From positions 1 through 8,717 of the forward strand of contig URVK01000052.1 of NCBI GenBank assembly GCA_900551305.1: a stretch of DNA of 8,717 bases, read 5' to 3'. Positions 1 to 5,595 of this stretch are shown here, piece by piece. Positions within the stretch are counted from its first letter, which is position 1; each line of letters opens with the position of its first letter. The notes beneath the pieces were generated by a model. It made no database searches and was not told the origin of the DNA. It worked only from the letters and a program-made list of their open reading frames with translations. A program made the translations under genes and the position numbers. This DNA is from an uncultured Collinsella sp. Lineage in GTDB: Bacteria; Actinomycetota; Coriobacteriia; Coriobacteriales; Coriobacteriaceae.

Positions 1-10
1 CAGTCCTGCT

Positions 11-48
11 CGCACGAAGGCCACATTAAGTGGCCTTCGGCTCGTGCG
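11..48. other. Stable hairpin at left edge
   Basis: GAAGGCCAC (16-24) pairs perfectly with GTGGCCTTC (30-38) around the loop ATTAA. An outer CGCAC (11-15)/GTGCG (44-48) stem continues it, with a five-base bulge on the right side. Neither strand has a T-tract after the stem, so a simple intrinsic terminator is not supported. It may be the 3' end of a gene left of the window or part of a structured RNA. Confidence 0.5.
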
Positions 49-187
49 GAACTCGCGATAAACCTTATGCCCCGCCCCTCCGGAGCCACACGGGAGCCAG
101 GTTAACTAATTCGGGCCCGGCATTCAGAAAAGTCAGTGCAGCAAAATGGCGATGCGGATGGCGACATGGACATGGTTTTCGCCGCGC

Positions 188-220
188 GCACGGGTCCCCT
201 GGGGAGCACCGTGCATTTTT
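188..220 (+). terminator. Possible intrinsic terminator, plus strand
   Basis: GCACGG (188-193) pairs with CCGTGC (209-214). TCCC (195-198) pairs inside with GGGA (202-205), separated from the outer stem by a small internal loop. CATTTTTG follows, with five T at 216-220. The shape fits a plus-strand intrinsic terminator, yet no plus-strand gene is visible upstream within the window, so the terminated transcript is unknown. Confidence 0.35.
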
Positions 221-275
221 GGGAGTATTCAGCAGGCCAGGGCGGCTGCATACGCGCCGGACACACCATATTGGT

Positions 276-305
276 CCCAAAGACGCCTTCGACCGGCGAT
301 TTGGG
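276..305. other. Hairpin with small internal loop
   Basis: CCCAAA (276-281) pairs with TTTGGG (300-305), and CGCC (284-287) pairs with GGCG (295-298). The two helices are separated by an asymmetric GA/A internal loop and closed by the seven-base loop 288-294. Ten base pairs with a small internal loop look more like an RNA structural element than coding DNA. No T-tract follows. Confidence 0.4.
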
Positions 306-396
306 TCGGTAGACAGAGCTCGTCGAGACAAACAAGCGTGCCTCGCGCCACGTCGGACCCCAAAATGACGTCAATCTCCGCAATGTTACTCAACTG

Positions 397-440
397 CAGC
401 GGCACCGGCGGGGCTTGCGGTGCTGAATACTCCGTTTTTT
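397..440 (+). other. Hairpin followed by a T6 run
   Basis: CAG (397-399) and CACCG (403-407) pair with CGGTG (418-422) and CTG (423-425), leaving a three-base bulge and a ten-base loop. A run of six T follows at 435-440. The T run starts nine bases after the stem, too far for a textbook terminator. An alternative pairing of GCGGGG (408-413) with CTCCGT (430-435) through two G-U pairs would place the stem next to it. Function is uncertain. Confidence 0.25.
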
Positions 441-637
441 GCACGGTCCAGGCGGGGGTACATAAGGGCCAGAAAGAACATCCCATCCTTTTTATGCAAT
501 CTGCAATAGAAAGTATGCAAAACACCAAGAGACAGCATTGCTGATGTCCCAATTGAACACACGGGGCAGCCGTGCCTCCACCCTGCGCCCAAATCCAGCA
601 GAGCGGGGACGCTCCTAACAAATCCCCACCGGCAAAC

Positions 638-685
638 AAACGCGGCTCGAGCGCCATCCCAAAATAGGCTGCGCGAGCCGCGTTT
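638..685 (-). terminator. Terminator of the amidohydrolase gene
   Basis: A perfect 12-bp inverted repeat, AAACGCGGCTCG (638-649) with CGAGCCGCGTTT (674-685), has a 24-base apical region that can pair further (GC-rich 651-655 with 667-672). Read on the minus strand, the stem ends in CGTTTGTTTG, a modest T-rich tail. It lies 18 bases downstream of the amidohydrolase stop codon. It could also stop plus-strand transcription coming from the 1-637 segment. Confidence 0.75.
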
Positions 686-703
686 AACGGTACGACATGA
701 ATA

Positions 704-2341
704 TTAGCGCTCGTAAATCAAGTTGCCTGCCAGGTAGGTGGCCTGAACCTTGGTGGCCTGGAGCTCTTGGGGGTCGATGGTGAGGGGGTTTTGATCCAGG
801 ACTACCAGGTCGGCGTACTTGCCGGGCTCCAAGCTGCCGAGGTTTTGCTCGTCGCCCGCTGCATAGGCGCTGCCCAGGGTGTAGTTGCGCAGGGCTGTTG
901 CTGCATCGATGCGCTCGCTCGGTAACCAGCCGCCCTCGGGCCAGTGGCTTTTGGGATCCTGGCGCGTGATAGCCGTGTAGAGCACGTTCATGCTTGTAAC
1001 AGCTGTGATGGGGCTATCGGTGCCGAAGGCTTGGCGGATGCCGCGCTGCTTATAGGTCGCAAACGGCCACATGATGCGGCTGCGTTCCAGGCCCAGATCG
1101 CGCTCGGGGCCGCCCGGGTCGAGTGTAATGTGACAGGGCTGGCTCGAGGCAACGACGTTAAGCTTGCGTAGACGATCGATGTCCTCGGGCAAGAGGTTCT
1201 CCAGGTGCTCGAGCGTGTTATGGCCGTGCTGGGGCAGGCCGTACAGGTCGGCGGCCTCCTCGAAGATATCCAGCGCGGCATGAATCGCACCGTCGCCGAT
1301 GACATGGATGCGCACGGTATGGCCGCGCTCCGCGGCCGCCAGAACCAGCTTGCGCATGCGCTCGGCAGGAACCGTCAGGCGACCTTGATCGCCCGGGAAG
1401 CGCGGGTTGGTATAGGGCTCGGTGAGATAGGCCGTGTGTTCGCTCGACACGCCGTCGAAGAACTGCTTAAAGCCTGGCGCCGAAAGCAGCGCGTTGTTCG
1501 CGTAACGTACCTGCAGCTCTTCCAAGCGCGATTGGTCATCCAGCAGCGTGGGAAACAAATGGGCTCGGATGCCCAACTTGCCGGCTGCCTGCAGTTTGTC
1601 GTAGACGTCGTCGCGGATAAAATCGCAGCCCGGCATGGGCATGAGCGACATATCGCAGATCGAGGTGATGCCCTGCTCGGCCATACGCCTCATTTGATCG
1701 GCGTAAGCGCTTGCGATGCGATCCTCCCCCAGCCACTCAAGGCAGCGCGGCAGCAGCTGCATGGCAGCCGCCTCGTGAGCAATACCCGTGAGCTCGCCGT
1801 TTGCGTCCTTGTCGTAGCTACCGCCCGCTGGTGGCTCGCTGTCGCGCGTGACGCCGAGTGCATCGAGTGCGCGGCTGTTGAGCCACAGCGTGTGCCCGTC
1901 GCCCGAATACATAACACAGGGACGATCGGGGAATGCCACATCGAGCGACGCCTTGGTAGGATGCTCGCGCGGGTCCCAACGGTAGTCGCGCCAGCCCTGC
2001 GTCACAACCCAAGCGTCGTCGGGCAGGTCCTGGGAAAACTCGAGCGCATGTTGCACCAGCGCCGCCTCGGACGTGCCCATATCCATGAGCATGTACGGCG
2101 AGGAACCGACCGAGGTATGGAAGAAGTGCAGATGAGCGTCATGGAAACCGGGGCAGACAAACTGCTCGCCGTAGTCGATAACCGACGTAGCGGCGGGAGC
2201 GGCGGCGATCACGTCATCGGGCGCACCGACTGCGACGATACGGTCGCCTGCGATGGCAATCGCCAGCTCGCGGGTGGTATCGATGCCGTCTTGCGCGGTA
2301 AAGACGTTCTTGGAGCGGATAATCCGATCGATATGTTGCAT
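704..2341 (-). CDS. YtcJ-type metal-dependent amidohydrolase
   Basis: Probably a cytoplasmic metal-dependent hydrolase of the amidohydrolase superfamily (Amidohydro_3/YtcJ group), cleaving an amide or N-acyl bond; the substrate is unknown. About 545 residues, the usual family length (500-560). Visible in order: an N-terminal beta segment with GDRIVAVG, the metal-binding PGFHDAHLHF (His70, His72), a candidate bridging Lys292 in GFKQFFDG, His346 and Asp350 in IHVIGDG, His379 in LEHLE, Asp442 in FGTDSP, and the closing LGSLEPGKYADLVVLD near 501-516. There is no signal peptide. I chose the ATG at 2341 because GGGGA lies five bases before it; in-frame ATGs at 2347 and 2353 would add two or four residues. 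The same frame stays open far upstream, but that part is antisense to M20 and not coding. Divergent from M20 with about 170 bp between starts. N-substituted formamide deformylase belongs to this group, but I would not assign that activity. Confidence 0.9.
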   Translation of the reverse strand: MQHIDRIIRSKNVFTAQDGIDTTRELAIAIAGDRIVAVGAPDDVIAAAPAATSVIDYGEQFVCPGFHDAHLHFFHTSVGSSPYMLMDMGTSEAALVQHALEFSQDLPDDAWVVTQGWRDYRWDPREHPTKASLDVAFPDRPCVMYSGDGHTLWLNSRALDALGVTRDSEPPAGGSYDKDANGELTGIAHEAAAMQLLPRCLEWLGEDRIASAYADQMRRMAEQGITSICDMSLMPMPGCDFIRDDVYDKLQAAGKLGIRAHLFPTLLDDQSRLEELQVRYANNALLSAPGFKQFFDGVSSEHTAYLTEPYTNPRFPGDQGRLTVPAERMRKLVLAAAERGHTVRIHVIGDGAIHAALDIFEEAADLYGLPQHGHNTLEHLENLLPEDIDRLRKLNVVASSQPCHITLDPGGPERDLGLERSRIMWPFATYKQRGIRQAFGTDSPITAVTSMNVLYTAITRQDPKSHWPEGGWLPSERIDAATALRNYTLGSAYAAGDEQNLGSLEPGKYADLVVLDQNPLTIDPQELQATKVQATYLAGNLIYER

Positions 2342-2379
2342 GGGCATCCCCATCTCTGGCAGGAAATTCAACACCCCCG

Positions 2380-2385
2380 AGTGTA
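2380..2385 (-). promoter_or_regulatory. Possible -10 box of the amidohydrolase gene
   Basis: The minus strand reads TACACT here (TAnnnT type, 4 of 6 matches to TATAAT), which would start transcription roughly 30 bases before the chosen start codon. No good -35 hexamer is found at 16-18 bp upstream, so this is weak. Confidence 0.25.
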
Positions 2386-2428
2386 CTCCCCCGCCCTTGT
2401 AACAAAACCCCAAGCGGCAAACGGCAAC

Positions 2429-2458
2429 TTTACCAGCCCTAGCGGCAGGGGGCATACT
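2429..2458 (+). promoter_or_regulatory. Candidate promoter of the M20 gene
   Basis: TTTACC (2429-2434) as -35 and CATACT (2453-2458) as -10 are each 4 of 6 to consensus, with an 18-bp spacer. An imperfect dyad, CCAGCCCT (2433-2440) with AGGG (2447-2450) and CTGG (2457-2460), overlaps the promoter and could be an operator. The leader would be about 45 bases. Confidence 0.4.
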
Positions 2459-2493
2459 GGAGAGAGCCTGTACGATTTTGCGATCAACCCAGC

Positions 2494-2499
2494 AAGGAG
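2494..2499 (+). promoter_or_regulatory. Ribosome binding site fixing the M20 start
   Basis: AAGGAG lies ten bases before the ATG at 2510. The reading frame is open back to 1205, but only this ATG has a strong Shine-Dalgarno sequence, and it begins the part of the frame with M20 homology. Confidence 0.85.
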
Positions 2500-2509
2500 C
2501 AAATCGACC

Positions 2510-3973
2510 ATGACGAAGACCAAGGCACAGCAGATTATGGCGGCGACCGAGGCTCGCGCGGCTGACGACGTCACCGCGGCCATCCAAGATATCGCTACCG
2601 AGTTTGAACCATATATCATCAAGCAGCGCCGGCACTTCCATAAGCACCCGGAGCTGAGCCTCGCCGAGGAGCGCACGACCTCCGACATCGCCAACCAGCT
2701 CGACGCCATGAATATCCCCTACGAGCGTCCCCTTAAGACGGGCCTGGTGGCAACGCTTCGCGGCACCGCGCCCGACGCCTATCGCGAGGACGGCACGCCA
2801 CGACGCCGCATCCTGCTGCGCGCCGATATCGACGCCCTGCCCGTTACCGAGCAGACTGGCGAGGAGTTCGCCAGCGTCAACGAGGGCTGTATGCACGCCT
2901 GCGGCCACGACTGCCATATCGCCATGATGCTCGGCACACTGCAAATCCTGCGCCATATGACCGACGACATCCACGGCGAGGTCCGCATCGTCTTCCAGCC
3001 CAGCGAGGAAAACGGCCAGGGCGCCAAGCTCATGATCGGCACGGGTGTGCTCGACGGCGTCGATGGCGCCTACGCCGCGCACATCTGGAGCGAGGTCGAC
3101 GCCGGCACCGTGAGCTGCGAGCCCGGACCGCGCATGGCCAATACCGACTGGTTCCGTATCGACGTACGCGGCACCTCGTGCCACGGCGCCATGCCCCAGC
3201 GCGGTCACGACGCCGTTATGGTGGCCGCAGAGATCGTCAACGCCCTGCAGACCATCGTCTCGCGCGAGATCAGCCCCTACGAGCCGGCTGTCATCACCGT
3301 CGGCGAGCTGCACGGCGGCACCGCACGCAACGTTATCGCCGGCACGGCCTACCTCGCCGGCACGGTGCGCACCTACGGCGATTCGACCCACGAGGAAATG
3401 CCGGAGCTCATGCGCCGCATCGTGGAGCATACCGCGGCCGCCTTGGGCGCCGAGGCAGAGCTCACCGACTACACCATCGCCAACTACAAGGTCGAAAACG
3501 ACGCGGCCTCGAGCGAGCGCTGCCGTCAGGCTGTAATTAAGTGTCTGGGCCCCGCCGGCCAAGGCCATTATCGCGGCACGCTTTCGGGCGAGGATTTTTC
3601 GGAGTACCTGCGTCGCGTACCGGGCGTGCTCGCCTTTGTAGGTACGCGCAACCCCAAGATTGGCGCCACGTACGCCCAACATTCCTGCTTCTACAAGATC
3701 GACGAGACCGTGCTGGCAAAGGGCTCCATGGTGGCCGCCCAGTATGCTATCGACTTTTTGGCCGAGCCCACGCAAGAGGAGCTCGACGGCCCCGCGATTA
3801 CCGCGGTCGCCGAAACCAACCCCGATCTGGCCGCCAAGTTGCGCTCTGCCAAGGCGACGACCGCCGAGGCTCGCGACGCCATCCATGATGCCCGAACGGC
3901 TCGCCATGCCGCGATCAAGGGCATCCACGACGCACGCGCTGCTGCACGCCGTGAGGAGAAGCACGACGAGTAA
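2510..3973 (+). CDS. M20-family metallo-amidohydrolase
   Basis: A 487-residue M20 hydrolase, most like the M20D group (N-acyl-amino-acid amidohydrolase, hippurate or IAA-amino-acid hydrolases), cutting an N-acyl amide with a two-metal centre in the cytoplasm. Motifs: RRHFHKHPELS (40-50), LRADIDALP (103-111), HACGHDCH (129-136, ligands Cys131 and His133), SEEN (165-168, catalytic and metal-binding Glu166/Glu167), His191, the lid-domain dimerisation region near GTSCHGAMPQRGHDA (221-235), NVIAGTAYLAGTVRT (274-288) and the last ligand His391 in HSCFYKID. The usual family length is 380-400. Here residues ~420-487 form an Ala/Arg/Asp/Glu-rich extension with IHDAR at 458 and again at 472, probably a long helix. 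The start is set by AAGGAG. Exact substrate cannot be read from sequence; the divergent amidohydrolase suggests a shared amide-catabolic role (inference). Confidence 0.93.
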   Translation: MTKTKAQQIMAATEARAADDVTAAIQDIATEFEPYIIKQRRHFHKHPELSLAEERTTSDIANQLDAMNIPYERPLKTGLVATLRGTAPDAYREDGTPRRRILLRADIDALPVTEQTGEEFASVNEGCMHACGHDCHIAMMLGTLQILRHMTDDIHGEVRIVFQPSEENGQGAKLMIGTGVLDGVDGAYAAHIWSEVDAGTVSCEPGPRMANTDWFRIDVRGTSCHGAMPQRGHDAVMVAAEIVNALQTIVSREISPYEPAVITVGELHGGTARNVIAGTAYLAGTVRTYGDSTHEEMPELMRRIVEHTAAALGAEAELTDYTIANYKVENDAASSERCRQAVIKCLGPAGQGHYRGTLSGEDFSEYLRRVPGVLAFVGTRNPKIGATYAQHSCFYKIDETVLAKGSMVAAQYAIDFLAEPTQEELDGPAITAVAETNPDLAAKLRSAKATTAEARDAIHDARTARHAAIKGIHDARAAARREEKHDE

Positions 3974-4018
3974 TCGATTCGCTGGCATCTCGCAGTCATA
4001 GCCACATCGCGATGTCAA

Positions 4019-4054
4019 AGCGGGGGCGGACGTTTCGACACGTCCGCCCCCGCT
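4019..4054. terminator. Bidirectional terminator between convergent genes
   Basis: A perfect 15-bp inverted repeat (4019-4033 with 4040-4054) closes on the loop TTCGAC. It sits 45 bases after the M20 stop and 59 bases after the stop of the convergent zinc-ribbon gene, so it probably serves both. Tails are only weakly T-rich: CATTCTTC on the plus strand and TTGACATC on the minus strand. Confidence 0.75.
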
Positions 4055-4068
4055 CATTCTTCAAGCGC

Positions 4069-4086
4069 TATTTCTACTATTTCTAC
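4069..4086 (+). repeat. Tandem 9-bp repeat
   Basis: TATTTCTAC occurs twice in direct tandem in the non-coding strip between the terminator and the zinc-ribbon gene stop. A short dyad CCGTC (4088-4092)/GACGG (4104-4108) follows. No function is evident; the tandem could be a replication-slippage product. Confidence 0.6.
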
Positions 4087-4113
4087 CCCGTCCCCAAATG
4101 GCAGACGGCATGA

Positions 4114-5445
4114 CTACTCGTCCTGAGGTTCCTCGTCGGAGCTTGGCTCGGACGCCGACTCAGGTGCAGGTGCCGGCTCAGGCTCAGGCTCAGGCGCAGG
4201 CTCAAGCTCAGATGCCGTCTCAGACTCGGGCGCCGGTTCAGGCTCGGGCGCCGACTCAGGCTCGGTCGCGGGAGCGGGTGCAGGTGCCGGCTCAGGCTTG
4301 GGCTCGGACTCAGGTGCGGGCTCGGCATCCGGAGTGCTGTAACCCGAAGGAGCGGACTTCTTCTCGAAGGGCAACACAAAAGTCAGGACGTCGTCCTTAT
4401 CCTCATCGGCCCACTCGCTTGCATAGCGTGCGGCCCAATAGCCAACGGCACGGTGCTTGAGCATCTTGCCAAAGACCGTAAGAAATACGGTGACGAAAGC
4501 GACCAGCACCAAGAACAGCGCGAGCGTGACGCCACCGCCGGTAACAATTGCCTCAATACCCGTAGGACGATAGTAGTAGCTATACATACCGACAGAGGCA
4601 ATGGCGCCAAAGACGACCGTCAAGATCCATGTGACAACGTTGGCGACCAGGCCCGTCAAAAACTCGGGAAGGAACGAAGCACAGAACAGCTTGGTCTTGT
4701 TGTGCTTAAACGCCGCCCAGACCTTATCGAGCGAAAACGCGCTCTCGACACGCCCGGTCACCGCAAAGTGCATCACGGCAATGTCGGCGAACATCTTAAA
4801 GAAGACACCCAGAATCGCCGAGGCAATTAGCGCCAGGACAAGCAGGCCGAGCGAACCGAACAGCGCAGCCTCGAGCGCATAAGAGCCGTAATAAGAATAC
4901 GAGCCCGCGGCGCCAATTACCACGCCCTCCACCAGCGAAAGCACTACACCGATAACGGGAATGGCAGCGATAACCTCGAGCGCGACCGAGATAACGCTCG
5001 AAAAGACTCCGAGACCAAACGACGTGGAACGCACGAGTGGACGGTCCATGCCGTCATCGACCTTGAGCGACAGATCGCGGCCCCACTCGATACCGAAGCC
5101 GGAACCGCACACACTCGCAATGCAAGCTGCCAAAAAGCCGATGGCAGCCGCAATGCCGCCAATAACGGGAATAAACAACACGAGCACCGACACAACGCAA
5201 ATCAGCGCCGGCAAAAACGCGATTTGGCATACACGCTGAAGCACGCCCGGAGTCTTAGTCATATCTTGGAACGCCTGAGCCACACAGCCCTTTGGCGCAT
5301 TCGCCACGGGCGGTTGCGGAACAAACTGCTGGGGCTGAGGCTGTCCCTGGGGAGCGGGGCCAGCGGCACCGGCATTAGGAGCACCGCACACGCCGCAGAA
5401 CTTGTCGTTATCGCCCATAGGAGCGCCACACTGCGAACAGAACAT
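4114..5445 (-). CDS. Zinc-ribbon multi-pass membrane protein, DUF4013-like
   Basis: A 443-residue protein of unknown function. Residues 1-22 are a double-Cys zinc ribbon (MFCSQCG then KFCGVCG; Cys3, Cys6, Cys17, Cys20). A Pro/Gln-rich linker (~27-52) leads to a hydrophobic core with about six membrane segments near 75-93, 96-115, 148-172, 196-217, 262-288 and 304-327. The stretch MHFAVTGRVESAFSLDKVW (225-243) resembles the DUF4013 signature, so I place it there with moderate confidence. Residues ~371-443 are almost only Pro, Glu, Ala and Ser. The ATG at 5445 is preceded by GAAGGG nine bases upstream; an upstream ATG at 5454 directly abuts that site and is less likely. No terminator is evident between yitT-like and this gene, so read-through is possible. 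The zinc ribbon suggests protein or nucleic-acid binding in the cytoplasm; no enzyme motif is present. Confidence 0.85.
   Translation of the reverse strand: MFCSQCGAPMGDNDKFCGVCGAPNAGAAGPAPQGQPQPQQFVPQPPVANAPKGCVAQAFQDMTKTPGVLQRVCQIAFLPALICVVSVLVLFIPVIGGIAAAIGFLAACIASVCGSGFGIEWGRDLSLKVDDGMDRPLVRSTSFGLGVFSSVISVALEVIAAIPVIGVVLSLVEGVVIGAAGSYSYYGSYALEAALFGSLGLLVLALIASAILGVFFKMFADIAVMHFAVTGRVESAFSLDKVWAAFKHNKTKLFCASFLPEFLTGLVANVVTWILTVVFGAIASVGMYSYYYRPTGIEAIVTGGGVTLALFLVLVAFVTVFLTVFGKMLKHRAVGYWAARYASEWADEDKDDVLTFVLPFEKKSAPSGYSTPDAEPAPESEPKPEPAPAPAPATEPESAPEPEPAPESETASELEPAPEPEPEPAPAPESASEPSSDEEPQDE
4117..4335 (-). repeat. Hexanucleotide-like repeats encoding a Pro/Glu/Ala tail
   Basis: The plus strand is a degenerate array of GGCTCAGG/GGCGCAGG-type units encoding Glu-Pro and Ala-Pro pairs on the minus strand. 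A 22-base segment at 4163-4184 recurs exactly at 4277-4298, 114 bases away (38 codons). Loss or gain of the interval would keep the frame, so tail length may vary between strains. Confidence 0.75.
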
Positions 5446-5454
5446 CGAAATCAT

Positions 5455-5460
5455 CCCTTC
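5455..5460 (-). promoter_or_regulatory. Ribosome binding site of the zinc-ribbon gene
   Basis: The minus strand reads GAAGGG, nine bases before the ATG at 5445. This places the start at the Met of MFCSQCG rather than at the longer open frame reaching 5529. Confidence 0.6.
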
Positions 5461-5506
5461 GTATCTAGAGCGAATCACCTGGATCGCAAACGATGTCTTT
5501 GGCATC

Positions 5507-5512
5507 ATTATC
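5507..5512 (-). promoter_or_regulatory. Possible -10 box before the zinc-ribbon gene
   Basis: The minus strand reads GATAAT (5 of 6 to TATAAT) inside TGATAATG, about 60 bases upstream of the start. No convincing -35 lies at the right spacing, so this is a weak candidate only. Confidence 0.25.
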
Positions 5513-5595
5513 ACCCAATGTGAGGACAAATACTCTTAGATGACGCATTTGCAACGCGCGAGGCGCTTTTCGATTGTTTGATGAGTGTGTCCGCG

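Larger units (their letters stand above)
1..637. other. Gene-poor segment with several hairpins
   Basis: No reading frame here looks like a real protein. The longest candidates (plus 146-544, minus 229-657) lack a good ribosome binding site at a sensible start, have odd composition rich in Cys, Trp and Arg, and overlap one another on both strands. Several stable inverted repeats are visible instead: 11-48, 188-214, 276-305, 397-425, 560-574 and 601-614 (a 5-bp stem GAGCG/CGCTC closed by a GGGA tetraloop of the GNRA type). Short T runs lie at 216-220, 435-440 and 489-493. I find no tRNA, SRP RNA, tmRNA or RNase P signature. It could be a long untranslated region, a structured non-coding RNA, a decayed gene, or regulatory DNA for a gene left of the window. 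Confidence 0.5.

Noticed and set aside
1..110. tRNA or other classical RNA gene at the left edge
   Set aside because: The hairpin at 11-48 does not fit a cloverleaf, there is no T-loop GGTTCGA motif and no acceptor stem pairing.
229..657. Minus-strand frame of 142 codons in the gene-poor segment
   Set aside because: Part of it looks protein-like, but no good start signal, odd Cys/Trp content and overlap with other open frames on both strands make it unsafe to call. A homology search would decide.
1205..2509. Upstream extension of the M20 reading frame (plus strand, open from 1205)
   Set aside because: It is antisense to the amidohydrolase and the M20 start at 2510 has a strong ribosome binding site. 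The extension is explained by codon bias, not by a fused gene.
2342..4057. Upstream extension of the amidohydrolase reading frame (minus strand, open to 4057)
   Set aside because: It is antisense across the whole M20 gene, has a His/Gly/Ala/Val-rich shadow composition and no motif. Third-position GC bias in M20 keeps this frame free of stops.
4117..4335. CRISPR or satellite array
   Set aside because: Units are short, degenerate and in frame within a coding tail; there are no unique spacers of constant length.
4098..4460. Plus-strand frame with Gln-Ala repeats opposite the zinc-ribbon tail
   Set aside because: The repeat is read in the minus frame as Glu-Pro/Ala-Pro and continues directly from the membrane core; the plus frame has no start signal or homology.
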